Source of the DNA: Sorghum bicolor | Lineage: Eukaryota > Streptophyta > Magnoliopsida > Poales > Poaceae | Assembly: GCF_000003195.3 (NCBI RefSeq) | Contig: NC_012874.2 | Coordinates: 62,129,768-62,193,767, forward strand | Length of the DNA: 64,000 bases | Direction: 5' to 3' | In this document: positions 46,813 through 58,983 of the stretch, one piece after another | How positions within the stretch are numbered: the first letter of the stretch is position 1 | Layout of the letters: the number at the start of each line of letters is the position of its first letter | Made by a program: the position numbers and the translations under genes | Notes under the pieces: generated by a model | What the model was told of the DNA's origin: nothing | The model's input: the letters and a program-made list of their open reading frames with translations, nothing else | The model's database searches: none

Positions 46813-47060
46813 GTAGATGGCACATTTTGAAATAGAAAGTTTAGAGGAAAGTTGTGCATTGCTTGTGCAACTGATGGGCATAGTTAGATGTTTCCGGATG
46901 TTGCCGGTGTCATTGACTCTCAAACAAATGAGAACTAGCAGTGGTTTATGGAGAGGTTAATGGAAGCTAGTGGCACACCACCTAGTCTAACATTCTGCAT
47001 ATAGATTGTGGGCAGTCAACAATGCATGGGGTAAGTGAGCTTTTTCCATATGCTAAACAT
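46813..47060 (+). pseudogene. MULE (Mutator-like) transposase fragment
   Basis: Read from 46,813, the frame gives V-D-G-T-F, K-L-C-I-A-C-A-T-D-G, M-F-P-D-V-A-G-V-I-D-S-Q-T-N-E-N and Q-W-F-M-E-R-L, separated by in-frame stops. This follows the order of the catalytic part of the MULE domain (first Asp in D-G-T-F; S/T-N-E-x-W-x-W-F). In another frame M-H-G-V-S-E-L-F-P-Y-A-K-H-R follows. No terminal inverted repeats were located. It is a fossil fragment. Confidence 0.7.
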
Positions 47061-47329
47061 AGGGTTCACAAAGTAAGGGGCACATGTAGAAGACACGATG
47101 ATAGTTTTTGTTGGTCAATGTGAACTGGTTGGCAAGCACAGCATAGGTTAGGCAATGGACCTGCCTGTTGGTATACGTTAACCTAAATAGATAAAGCTGC
47201 AAGCGCATGGAGACTATTGTAGCTTTTACCTAGGAGTATTCCAAGGCATTGTATTTATCCACAAGGAAGCAATGGTTAAAGAAATTGATAGTTAACCAAC
47301 ATGTACCTACTAACACGTATATCGACTAG

Positions 47330-48467
47330 CACTACTATAGAAAAACTTATTTACTGGCGGCGCCTAAAAATGTGTTTCTATGGGCTTTCAACCGCCCCTA
47401 AAAATGTCTTTCTAGGGGCGGTTTTCTTAGGAAATCCGCCTCTGAAAATGAAGATCAAAGGAGACAATCATTTTTATTTACGAAGGCAGTCAGGAAATGT
47501 CCGCCTCCAAAAATAATCTATTTTTGAGGCGGTCGTCCTAAAATACATTTTTGGAGGCAGGCATGCTATATGTCCCTCTATAAAAATAGTGGCCCAAACT
47601 GCCTATACCTTGGCCCAATATTATGTCGGGTGAGTTAGGGTTTCGGTTTCACCCCTCCACTTCTCCCTCTCCCTAGCATTCAGAAGCGGTGGCCTTAGAT
47701 GTTCTCCTTCTTCACGAATGCTCTCCCTTAGATGTGTCGTCTCTCTTCCTTGCTCTCTCCCTCCCTCTACTCTCTCCTTGTGGCATGTACGCCTGGTCGC
47801 AGTGGTCGCATGCCCCTGACAGAGGGCCTTCCTCCATCTCCTCCTACTCCACACGATGGCGGTGAGCGCTCCTCCTTGACCCCTCTCGGATTTAGTGGTG
47901 GCACAGCCGGGAAGACCAGATCTAGCGTGTGGTCCACCTCCTCTCCACCATGGTGGGCTCCCTCTCTCTCCCAAGCCGCAGATCCACCATGGCGCGGGCG
48001 CTCCTCCTCGACCCCTCCGTGATTCGGTGGTGGTGCGGCTGAGGTGGTCGGATCCGGCACATGCTCCTCCTCTTATCCACCATGGCGGGCTCCCTCTCCC
48101 TCCAAAGATGCGGATCTGGCTCATGCTCCTCCTCCTCACAACAGCAATGGCTTCCTCCCCCTCGACACCTCCGAATGCGATGGGAGAGGGCGCATGTGAT
48201 GGCTACGGTTGTGGCCAGATCCTGGGAGCAGGTACATGGTTCTAGCACCGACAAGCGGCTGCAACGACTACCTGTGGATGGGGTCGACAGGCCCATGGTT
48301 GGGCGAGCAGCTTAATTTTTTTGATTTTTCCTATTTGATTTATAGAGACAGTCAAAGCAACCATCTCCATTAATCTGGCATTAACTGTGACCTTTGATTG
48401 GACGCAATTCAATGCTCGCCTTCATTAACCTAAAGTGCCCGCCTACATTAAAGATATTGTAGTAGTG
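47330..48467 (+). mobile_element. CACTA-7, small GGCGG-type CACTA-like element
   Basis: The ends are CACTACTATAGAAAA and ATTGTAGTAGTG, an 8-base inverted match. Near the left end are several copies of CCGCC(C/T)CTAAAAAT or the inverse (GAGGCGG), and near the right CCCGCCT. The GC-rich interior has frames on both strands but no recognised protein. The flanks TAG and AGT do not give a clean TSD. It shares terminus type and internal style with CACTA-5. Confidence 0.6.
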
Positions 48468-48474
48468 AGTGGAG

Positions 48475-48702
48475 CATGCATATCTCTATCAGGGTACTTG
48501 ATGGCACCCATCTTGTGCCCATCCTTTCTAGGGGGTCAAGCCGGGGGAGAGGTTGAGTGTTCACATAGGACACTTGTGTTTCCATATGTATAAGAGTGCG
48601 AGTGTAACAAACCCTTATCCAAGCCGTGGATTCGGCATGTAATCGAACCATTTTCTAGCTATTGATGAAATGGCATGCAGCTCTCCCGTGTGTTCGAGAA
48701 AA
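48475..48702 (+). mobile_element. LINE 3' tail fragment
   Basis: The segment ends GTGTTCGAGAAAAAAAG after TGAAATGGCATGCAGCTCTC. I recognise this from memory as the 3' end style of grass LINEs. It is heavily 5'-truncated and has no coding sequence. No TSD was identified. Confidence 0.45.
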
Positions 48703-49296
48703 AAAGTACATACTTGGCTGAAAACTATTTGAAGAAAACAAGAGTAAAAGTGACATGTGCGTAGTTTCAAAATTTAATGAGAATCTCGAGTTATTACTTT
48801 ACACTATACTGTGTCAAGAATAGTGTCTACTAGCAAGGAGAGTTTAGTCACATTTCAAATTTCTATAGATTTCCCTGACAAATCAATAAATATATCCAAA
48901 AAAGTATATCACGTTGTGCATATGGCAGGCGAGTGCATAGTAGTACAATGCCTAGTGAAAAGAGAGCGGCAGCTTGGTTGGTATATATCAGCAGTTCTTT
49001 AAATCTGAAAGCTGGATAATAGAGAAGAGATTAGAAGCAATTGTCACAAAGAAGGTACTAAAGCAAGCAAGAACTTGGGGTGTACCAGGAGGCAAACACT
49101 TAGCATCCCTGTGTTTGTTTCAGAGAGTAGCCATATCCTAACTGTGTATATTATTTCTGCAATTTTTTAACCCCTCCGTGGGACTTTGTTACCATCTTCA
49201 CTGTCAATGGAAACTAGGAGAATACTCCATGCATTGTTGCAGGAATACAGTGGAATACGTGGTATGATGACGTGGACAAACAAAATACTTATGTGT
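48703..49296. other. Unassigned interval
   Basis: No gene or element termini recognised; A/T-rich. Confidence 0.4.
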
Positions 49297-49410
49297 CTTG
49301 CTGACGCAGAGATTACAATTGTATGGCTAGTGAATTTTAGTTATTTGTGATAATGCATTGTTTAGTTGAACAACTTGCATGTTAAGAGAAATATAGTGAC
49401 TTGCTGACGT
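49297..49410. repeat. 103-bp direct repeat, first unit (second split by CACTA-8)
   Basis: CTTGCTGACG starts at 49,297 and again at 49,400, a period of 103. The second unit is interrupted after CTTGCTGACGT by CACTA-8 and resumes at 58,984. There ACAATTGCATGG.. and CAGCTTGCATGTTGAGAGA match ACAATTGTATGG.. and CAACTTGCATGTTAAGAGA of the first unit. Confidence 0.8.
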
Positions 49411-49798
49411 CACTACACCACAACCCTTAATCAGCAACTGACTACAGTTGCTAAAAGTTGTTAATCAGCATAGAACAGTGAGTCGCTAAACTTAGCGAAG
49501 GACGGTCAGTTGCTAAAACCTGATAGGGCGATGGACGGTCCGTTGCTATAATTGTTTTATTCTGCATTGGACGGACAGTTGCTATACATCATGAACAACA
49601 TCTCATGGTCCGTGGCTAAAGAAATTTTCCTTTCGCGCGCGGAATTTGGGCCCTTCCCGCTGTAATTTTGGCCCAAAATGTTGTAAACCCTAAGTCACTT
49701 AGCCCCGCTCATTCACCCTCATTCACCCTCAACCCCGACGCTCGTTCACTGCCGCCGCTCATTCACCCTCAGCCCCGACGCCCTCACCCTCTGCCAAC

Positions 49799-50260
49799 GC
49801 CCGCGCCGCCACGCCGCCGGTCCCTGTGCCCCCACCTCGCAAATCCGCTGCCACCGCCGTAGGCCCTGTGCCCCGAAGCCGCACGCCCTCTTGCCGGTGG
49901 CCAGGCCCACCCTCTGCCAACGCCCGCGCCCCCACGCCGCCGGTCCCTGTGCCCCCACCTCGCAAATCCGCTGCCACCGCCGTAGGCCCTGTGCCTCGAA
50001 GCCGCACGCCCTCTTACGCCCGCGCCCCCACGCCGCCGGTCCCTGTGCCCCCACCTCGCAAATCCGCTGCCACCGCCGTAGGCCCTGTGCCCCGAAGCCG
50101 CACGCCCTCTTGCCGGTGGCCAGGCCCACCCTCTACCAACGCCCGCGTCCCCACGCCGCCGGTCCCTGTGCCCCCACCTCGCAAATCCGCTGCCACCGCC
50201 GTAGGCCCTGTGCCTCGAAGCCGCACGCCCTCTTGCCGGTGGCCAGGCCCAGACGCACGC
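49799..50260. repeat. 122-bp GC-rich tandem repeats in CACTA-8
   Basis: About four units start near 49,799, 49,921, 50,017 and 50,140. Each contains GCCGCCGGTCCCTGTG, CTCGCAAATCCGCTGCC and CCGAAGCCGCACGCCCTC. The second unit lacks about 27 bases. Long open frames on both strands repeat with the units and are not called as genes. The position, between subterminal repeats and the TNP2 start, suggests the element's promoter or leader. Confidence 0.9.
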
Positions 50261-50600
50261 GAACGACCTAGGCCCTCCCGCCGGTGGCCAGGCCCGAGAC
50301 GCCGACTGTGCACCGACGCACGGGCCCCAGGAACGACGCCAAGCCCCAGTCGTACGCGCTCTCGGAACGACGCCAGGCCCCAGACGCCCCGCCGGCCAGG
50401 TGCTTGTCTTCCTCTCCCGTTCTCTAATCCTGTTGTACATGTCTAGATCTGTAGTATGGTTTGTGATTTGCGTCTGCAGTAGCGAATCCAGTGAATCCAA
50501 CATGGTTTGTGATTACCATGTGACCAATGACTATGACCAGTAAAACTCACCTTGAAGTCGCAAGTCGCGTATTTTTTCGCGTAAAAATCGCGTGCTACGC

Positions 50601-50663
50601 GGCCAATGGGATTTGAACCTGCGACCTCCCCCTTGCGCGTAGCCTCCTCTACCACTCCACCCA
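50601..50663 (-). other. tRNA-like segment inside CACTA-8
   Basis: On the minus strand GTGGTAGAGGAGGCTACGCG is followed by CAGGTTCAAATCCCATTGG, which resembles a tRNA B box. It is similar to the CACTA-1 segment (GGCCAATGGGATT on plus). Sequence after it (50,690-50,790) also resembles the CACTA-1 module: TTGGTTCCTTGTATATTATCC, TTATTTGAGG and GGGAGTTTCTACATC. Confidence 0.55.
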
Positions 50664-51431
50664 TTACTCACTTAGGCCTATTTTAGAGTTTGGTTCCTTG
50701 TATATTATCCTAAACTGAGCATCCATAGATTATTTGAGGCCCTAAACAAATTCAATATCTACAACTTTATATTGGGAGTTTCTACATCACATACCAGTAT
50801 ATAGCACCTTAATTAGTAGTGTCTAGACTACTTTTTTGCTGCTCTTGAACGAAATAGGTGCTTCTGCTGGCTACTGTTCAGGCAAGGTTTCTGTACTGCC
50901 AGATCCAGATTCAGTTTGTACAAGTAGTGTTCATATGCTTAATGAATCTTTGTGGATGATGCAAAAAAAATGCAGTGCTGTTTGGATTTTGTATTGTTTG
51001 ACTGCAATATGGTTTGGAATAAAACAATGCAAAAGAGGGACACCTGAGTTTTTCAACTCGGACAAATGAAAGAGTGATGTCTACCTGGAATTTAGTGTAT
51101 CCAACAATTTATCTATTTATATTCAGGTTTTAGTGTATCCAACAATTTATCTGTTCATGTTCAGCTTTCAGGTTCGTATCTCCTTGAGTTTTTCAACTCG
51201 GACAAATGAAAGAGTGATAGCTGAAACAACCATATGAGCTGCCATTCATCACTTCAAAGTTGTTGATCCAAGGAACTTGTGATAGGTGAGATTTATTTAA
51301 CCAATTTGCGTTCATGAGTGCCTGATTACCTTGTTACGTGCTTATGATGTGCCCTGTATTTATTTTGTTGTGTGATATTGTAGTGTCAGAATATATATAA
51401 ACAAAGCCTCTTGCTATCCCAACAAAAGTCT

Positions 51432-54400
51432 ATGGATAAAACATGGATTGAGAATGAGCCTAGGTAAACACAAGAACTATTTCTTAACTACTAAGACTTA
51501 ATCTAGTATTAACATGGAATTTAACACAATGAATCCCATGTAGGCACACCAAGGCATATATACAAGGTGTGAATGGTTTCATAGCTTATGCATTTAAAAA
51601 TTCAGCAATAGGAAACAAGATATTATGCCCTTGCAGAAAGTGTGCAAACATATTTTGGAGAGAGGCATGTGATGTACGTGAACACTTATGTGATGGGTTT
51701 TTAAGGGGGTACACAACATGGAACCTCCATGGAGAAACTAGTTCATCTGATGTGAATCCTAGGAATAGTGATGGTGCTATCCCTATTGAAGAGGCCGAAG
51801 AGGATGAAGTATCTGAATTGCTTAGGGACCTAGCTGGAGGTCTAGATGATGGAGTGGATTTTGAAGATGAAAATTCTGATGTGCAGCCTAGTGATGACCT
51901 ACGAGCCCTCTAAAAGTTGGTAGAAGCCAATAGCCAAGAGTTGTACCCTACTTGCAAGAAATATAAGAAACTGTGTTTCTTGATTAGATTGCTTCACATC
52001 AAGCTTCTTGGAGGATGGACTGATAGAAGCTTTGACCTACTACTAGATCTTCTTAATGATGCATTACCAGAGGGTTCAACACTACCTAGAAACTTCCATG
52101 AATCTAAAAAATTGATTAAATCCATAGGTCTTGGGTACATCAGTATCCATGCTTGTGAGAATGACTGCATTCTCTACTGGAAGGACCATAATGCTTCTGA
52201 TTCCTGTCCAAAGTGTAAGGTTTCACGGTGGAAATCAGTTAGGAAAAATTTAGATGGAAAGCATGTTTATAAGGTTCCTAAGAAGGTTCTTCGCTACTTT
52301 CCAATAAAGAAGAGTCTACAAAGGCAATTTCTTTCATTGAAAACAGCGGCTCTTACAAGATGCCATGATGAACAACGAACATGAGATGATTTTCTTAGGC
52401 ATCCTGCAGATTCTCCACTTTGGAAAGACTTTGATGATAAACATCCGGAGTTTGCTAAGGACAGCCGCAATATCCGTCTGGCATTTGCTATAGATGGATT
52501 TAATCCATATAGGGGCCAAAATGTTAGTTACAGCATTTGGCCCGGTATATGTATACCATTAAATTTTCCACCTTTAATGTGCATGAAGCAATCAAACTTC
52601 ATCCTCTCTTTTTTGATTCCTGGGAAGCATGCTCCTGGTCATGATATGGATGTGTATTTTGAACCACTTATTGAGGATCTATTAGATATGTTTGTTGAAG
52701 GAGTTAGAACTTATGATCCTTCAAAGGGAGAGTATTTCTAGTTGCGTGCTGCAATACTATGGACTATTACAGATTTCCCAGGTCTAGGATATGTGTCTGG
52801 TTGTGTTACATCTGGTGAAGCAGCATGTCCTGATTGCCACTCTAATATATGCTCCTTTAGACTTGGTAATGGCACCAAGACTTGCTATATGGGTCATCGT
52901 AGGTTCTTGCATGGAGAGCACCCATTTAGGTTTGATCAGCAGAAATTTGGTTCAACCGGGATTAGATAGGCACCAACTCCACTTTCTGGAGAGGAAATTT
53001 TAGAGTGTACTAAAGATCTTGTGACAAATTTTGGCAAGGATCCATCTAGAAAAAACCAACAAGCAAGAGACGGAAGGAAGGGGAGCCGCTAGTCATTTTC
53101 AAGAGGAGATCTATTTGGTTCAAACTTCCATATTGGAAATATTTGATGATGCACCATAACTTTGATGTCATGCACATAGGGAAAAATGTTTATGAAAACT
53201 TTATTAATACATTCTTGGGCACCGATGGGAAATCTAAGGATAATCTTAATTCTCGCTTGGACATTCAAGCTCTTGGTATTAGAAGTGATCTTCACCCTGT
53301 TCAAATTGATGACCAATTTTATATACCACCTGCCCCATATTCAATGAGTACTAATGAGAAGAAATTATTTTGTGAAATACTAAAACGGGTAAAGTTTCCT
53401 GCTGGTTATGCGTCTGATATTCGACACAACGTACATCCATGTTAATGAGAAAAAGGTATTTGGGCTAAAGAGTCATGAGTGCCACATTGTTCTACAAGAC
53501 TTACTACCACAAGCTGTAAGAAAAATATTACCAGAGATAGTTAGTGCTGCAGTTGCTCGTGTTAGTCATTTTTTTAAGATGATTTCTGCACCTGTTTTTC
53601 GTAAAAGTGACATGGATAATCTAGAGGCTGATATAGCTGAAACATTGAGCCTTCTTGAGGCCATATTCCTTCCATCCTTCTTTGACATCATGGTACATTT
53701 GATGGTTCATCTTCCTTCCCAAGCAAGAATGGCTGGTCCAGTACATTTTCGTAGCATGTGGCCTAGCTATTGAGAGATACTTTCTTTGGCAGATTCAAAC
53801 TTAAGAAACAAACTCAATACATATTAATTTTACAACATGATGAGGCTATTATATATGTTTATAGGTTTTTTATGCGACTAAGGGTAGTGTCCGTACAAAA
53901 AGCCATCTAGAGGGATCAATCATGGAGGGTTCTATGTTTTACGACAGCCTTTACACTTTGTGCTCACTATTTACATGGGTCGACTCAATTTTACCGACAA
54001 GTTATAGTTAATGAGGGGCTGCACATAGGAAATTCAAGTACAACTATATTTCATAGCACTGGGCGGGGTCTAGCTGGGAAAAGCACAATGACTTTAGACA
54101 ACAAGACTTGGCTTCAAGCACATAGATATGTCCTATTCAACTATGCTAATATAGAACCTTACTTGGAGTAAGTTTCCTAATTCACTTGACATCACATGTT
54201 TACTTTGTCATGGATAGTAAATTTACAAATTGACATTTGCAGTAAGTATTGTCATTATCTAACCTCAATTGGAGTTCGAAATCAACGAGATATCAGCCGC
54301 ATGCAGCATGAATCCTTCCATGAGTAGTTTAGGTCACATGTAAGTAGGAAAAGAACATGACACATGTTATTTCCTAGTTCATGTCTAGCTTAGTTATTAA

Positions 54401-55255
54401 TCAAAGTATTTTGTTTATCCTCAGGTCAAAGAAATGTGTGAGGAAGCACCAAATCAGATTAAAATTTTAGCTAGGATGCCCATGATGGCTGCACGAAAGT
54501 ACAGTAGCTATAGAATAAATGGTTTTGATTTCCACACAGATTCCTATGATGTAGGTAGGTCTGTTCAAAATAGTGGGGTTGCTCTAGTTGCAGAGGCAAC
54601 ATGCTTTGAAAGTGGAAATAACAATAACTTCATAATGGGAAAGAAAACTTACTATGGATTACTAAAGGATATTGTTGAACAGAACTATTCACGTGAAGGT
54701 AATGTGGTTCTTTTCAAGTGTGATTGGGTTGACAACCAAGTGGAAGATAAGTGGGTTAAGACCGATCAATTCGGGGTCACTAGTGTCAACTTTAAGCATT
54801 TATTCAATACTGGTGAAAAAATTTCAGATGAGCCTTTCATTCTAGCATCACAAGCAGTTCAAGTCTTCTATGTTCCTGATGGAATTGATACTGAGTGGGT
54901 TTCTATTAATCAATCAAAACCAAGAAACTACTATGACATTGATAATTTGGAGATTGAGCACATTGAAAGTGGCAATGGACTAGTTGTGCCATTGCCTGAT
55001 TTAAATATTGGTGTGACTGTGGATGTTGTTAATGGGATTATCCCTGCTGTTAGAACAGATATAGATGGTGTACTTGTTGATAGAAAAAAGTCTAGAAAGC
55101 AAACAAAGAAGTAAGTCTTCTTTGCACAATGTGGCTACATGTTTTTGTTATTCTTTACTTGCAAAATAGTTGCATTTATGTCTGCATAATCAAATTTGGC
55201 TAACTTGTTTATTCCTTTTTCAGGAGTGAAAATGTCAAGTGCAAGAGGAAACAAT
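51432..55255 (+). pseudogene. TNP2-type CACTA transposase, broken by stops
   Basis: The catalytic CACTA transposase cuts at the ends by a DDE-type mechanism. Exon 1 (51,432-51,463, M-D-K-T-W-I) joins exon 2 at 51,544, giving the transposase-associated domain (C-P-C-R-K-C). The TNP2 core follows: L-L-H-I-K, W-T-D-R-S-F-D, C-P-K-C (to 52,384), F-A-I-D-G-F-N-P (52,480-52,520) and W-K-Y-L-M-M-H-H-N-F-D-V-M-H (53,130-53,175). Then come a DUF4218-like part (53,450-53,770) and DUF4216 (54,434-55,114, F-D-V-shape with W-V-D-N). In-frame stops occur at 51,911, 52,382, 52,738 and 52,967, and frame changes near 53,080 and 53,430. Most stops are single-base changes in an otherwise continuous frame. The final exon probably ends at 55,255. 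This copy cannot make active transposase. Confidence 0.9.
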
Positions 55256-58200
55256 AGGGAAGCCTTTATCAATCCGTATGAGCTACAGAAAATGGCACAA
55301 TGTGCAAGGAACAAACAGAAGTTTGATGAAATGAAACTAACACATTGTGCAAAGGCCCTACAGCAGCAAAACCTAGGAAAAGAATAAAGGTTAGCCTAAT
55401 CCTCCTATAATGAATTGTCATGGTACAACACTTACTGATTTGTAGATCATTAATTCACAATCACATGGTATTTTTGTAGAAAACTCAGGAGACAAGTGCA
55501 GCACCACCTAACACTCATAATTTGCGGCCTAGGGTTGAAAAACCAAGTTCTGAGATTGCAATTACAAATGAGGAAATTGCTGACCGTGAAACAATTGGAG
55601 ACTTCTTAAGTGACAATGAAGGTGATGTTTGTAGCATGTATTGTAGCTTACCCTACCTATGATCTTGTAGCTAATTCCTAATTATCCTTACAGTTGCAGA
55701 TATGCATAATAGTACCAAAAAGAGGAGGAAAGGAGGTAGGAGAGCCACTAGAATGGATGATATATTATTAAAGGAACATGGCAGCATCCCTAAAATTAAA
55801 ATAGAACTAAATAACGAAGGGCAGCCTATTGGAGAAAATTATAGGCGGCTTTCTTGTTGTATTGGAGTTCAAACACGAAAAATGTTGCCAGTTGGGTGCT
55901 CTGATTGGAGGCTTGTGGATGTTGAACTGAAAAAAGCGCTTTGGACTGACATAAAGGTACTAAACTTTCCTAGTTTTGCTAGCTGGTGGTGTCCAAGGTA
56001 CTGCCGCTTCCAATACAATTCTTCACAAATTGTTTTTTCTTGACTTTCTAGAAACGATTTGATATAGATGATAAAGCCATGGACTGGGTTATATCTAGTG
56101 CTGGAGCAAAATGGAAGCAATATAAGGCAAAACTTAAGCAACAAATTTATGATGAAACATTGACTGATGAGGAAATGAAGAACTTACATGGTCATAGAAT
56201 AGATCCTCATGAATTGGGTGCTCTTCTCAAAATTTGGAGGTCTCCTGAGTCTCAAGTAAGGATTAATTGATATGAATCTGTTTTTTGTTTTTTCCAGTTA
56301 CTTGCCAATTGGGCTAGTTTTTCAATATACATGCACATATAATGTAACACTTCTTATCATAGGCTCTGACGGCAAGAGGAAAAGACAATCGTGCAAAGCT
56401 GAAGTTTCTTCATACATCAGGCAGTGTGAGCTATGCTTCTACTGCACATAAACTGGTATGGAAATATATCATTGTCATCTCAGTTGAATTGATCATTCTT
56501 GGGGCCTTTTGGTTTGTGCAAATTACCAACTTGTAGGGTAAGCAACTTGGACGCCCTCCTCGAAGAGATGAAGTGTATATAAAAACACATACAAGAAAAA
56601 ATGGAGTGCCTTTAAGTGCTGCAGCATCAACAATTGTAAGTTTTTGTGATTTTAGAAAGACATGAAAACTTGCCTTATAGTCATCTAGAATGACAGTCAT
56701 GGGCTACATTTTATATACATGTCGACTCTGAATTTTCTCTCTTTTCAGCATGGCGTGCATTAGCTTTTTCTTCATAAAAATCATCTTGGAGCCTGTTAAG
56801 TTATCATGATTGTTGCCTGCTCATGTATTAGTTCAGACATGTATTAACTTATCCCTTTTTATCAACTATTGAGTCTATTATTTAGCTAAATTTTTTTGGT
56901 GCAAGTAGCTATATTAATTTTCCACGAATTATAAATAGAACAGCTTGTTAGGCTGCTGCTTGTTAACATTAATCGATATAAATCTGGATGTTCTTAGAAT
57001 TAGAATCATTACTTGTATTCATATCATTCCCTAGATTTTTTAGAAGAAATAAAAGACATAGAGATTCCAGATGTTTTTTCACACTACAAGTAAAAAGGCA
57101 CATGGTAGGCCGCTTATGATTTTGATGCTGTAGTGTACCTTTCAATAGTAAAACAAGTGGCTACAATATCACATCTGAGCATTGTACATCTATTATTCTT
57201 TCTAGGGTGAGCTGAAAGAAATTGTTCAAGTCTATCCGGAGCTGATGGATAAGACAATCCAACAAGGAGATGCTTTTTCTGTTGTTTGTGGAGTAAAGGA
57301 GCCAAAGGGGCGAGTCCGTTGTTTGGGTTTGGGACCAACTCCTCAAGATATTGGTACCTCTGGAGTTAAGAAGTACACATCGACAAGGTTCCAAATACAA
57401 GTTTTGGCACGTCAACAAGTGGAATCTGAAAATCTATTGCTACGACAACGTGTCTTGGAAATGGAACAAAAGGACGAGCAAAGGAAGGCGCTAGAATCTG
57501 CAAATGTCGAAACAATCTCACAACATGGTTCTAACTCAAGACAACAAATGGTAAGTTACATCAAAATGCCTTTTCACAGCATGGTTCTAGTATACAAATC
57601 TAAATTTTCAGCATATACTAATATGATCTTCCTATGCTTGATGTAGAGCCCAAGATATGAAGAAGTTGGTGAGGCGAATCAGCATGTTCAAGGTGAAGAA
57701 GATGAGTATGCAGAGGAAGACAACTATGATAAGGAACCTAATAATGAGGCCAATCAGCAAGCTACAACCCCTACAGCCTCGCCTGCCATGAATATTACAT
57801 CACCAAGGAATGATGGACAGCGCTTTTCACATGATGCACTTGTAATATTCTTAACCTCTCATGCAGATTTTATACTTGCAAATTAATAGCTAATGAACCT
57901 AGCATTTATCTATTTCTCATAAGTTTATAATCTACTTCAGGCTGGAAATGAGGTCATCTTATTTGCCATGTCCAGTAATGACAAAGTGGCCAAGGCAACT
58001 ATTGTTTCAGTTAATCCAAACAATAAGCTAGATGGTGTGGCTCTTGGAACCAAATTTTGTGAAGTTATTGTGGATGTTGTAATCCAACGTGAAGCATTAG
58101 TGCCACGCCCTTATGCTGAAATCAAGACTATAGGGGATGCTCTAAAGATGCCGCTTACCTGGCCATTTAATCGGGTAATGTTCACTTGATTCTATTCTTT

Positions 58201-58350
58201 TTTTGATATGGGGTGAGTAATATCTACAGTTTCTAACTATGATACTTGTGACAGCTGAAGGCTTGCCGTCAACAACCAAGATCTCAGGGGGTTGCTGGTT
58301 CTTCTCAGAGATCTTCTCAAGGTGCAGCAGGAGACACTAGGCGAAGCTAG
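55232..58350 (+). CDS. TNP1/Transposase_24-type CACTA accessory protein, nearly intact
   Basis: Exons 55,480-55,621, 55,694-55,956, 56,052-56,255, 56,363-56,455, 56,537-56,635, 57,206-57,550, 57,647-57,841, 57,941-58,174 and 58,255-58,350 all have AG/GT borders and join in phase to 557 codons, without a stop. A first exon from ATG 55,232 to 55,389 fits only if one base is missing in an A run near 55,375; otherwise TAA ends it at 55,387. A later ATG (55,703) could start a shorter protein. Domains: a Transposase_24-like part (A-L-L-K-I-W.., G-R-P-P-R-R-D-E-V-Y), a coiled coil (57,400-57,520), an acidic stretch (57,700) and a DUF8039-like end (V-I-L-F-A-M). Such proteins bind subterminal repeats and help form the synaptic complex; this is family knowledge. 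It could act on other elements with the same repeats. Confidence 0.85.
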
Positions 58351-58983
58351 CTTGTTGGCAGGAAGGGTGCAGCAGGATCTTCTCAAGATGCTATCTTTGA
58401 TTGCTTTTGGTCTACAATCTGGTAGTTTTAGGTTGTGGACTTAGTTTGTGGACTCGAACCTGATGGTCATAATATTGGATCACTTTTGGATGATAACTTA
58501 GCTAGATTATGCATTCAACTACTATATATATGCATGCTTGTATGTTGACTTTATGTCAAGAAGCTTAAGCTAGTGACATGATTATATATGTACTCATTTG
58601 ATATAGATGAATGAGAATATGATTGATTTGTCCATTTGTGTATGTCATTCAATATTGTATTCGTTCTGAACGTGGTCTAGTTGTAAATATATGTGGAGTT
58701 TTTTTCTTATTTAATTGATCTCAATGGACTAGCAGTTGCTAAAAGTTATTACTGCGATGGACTATCCGTTGCTAAAACTACAAATAGCATGTCCGTTGCT
58801 AAATTCTGGGGCGATGGACGGTCAGTCGCTAAAGATAAAGTCCGTCGCTGTATACCTACAACGACGGCTTCAACAGCATCTGCTAGGGTCCGTTGCTATA
58901 ACTTTTAGCAACGGACTGTCTATTGCTGTACACCCCTTGCAACAACTTCAAGTCAGTCGCTGATTAATGGTTGTGGTGTAGTG

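Larger units (their letters stand above)
49411..58983 (+). mobile_element. CACTA-8, full-length coding CACTA element
   Basis: 9,573 bp. The left end CACTACACCACAACCCTTAA and right end TTAATGGTTGTGGTGTAGTG form a 25-bp terminal inverted repeat with one mismatch, flanked by CGT on both sides. The subterminal repeats are of a GTTGCTAAA / CGGTCAGTTGC / GTCCGTTGCTA kind (49,440-49,620 and 58,730-58,975), unlike the TTTGCCG arrays elsewhere. Inside, in order, are a GC-rich tandem array, a tRNA-like segment, a TNP2-type transposase gene (broken) and a TNP1/Transposase_24-type gene (nearly intact), the two-gene order of autonomous plant CACTAs. Terminal repeats and TSD are so well kept that the insertion looks fairly recent. 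Confidence 0.97.

Noticed and set aside
47621..48315. Pro/Arg-rich frames in CACTA-7
   Set aside because: GC-rich interior with frames in several registers and no domain. A captured gene fragment remains possible but cannot be shown.
49668..50503. Overlapping 200-codon frames on both strands
   Set aside because: They repeat with the 122-bp tandem unit in the CACTA-8 leader and have no recognisable domain.
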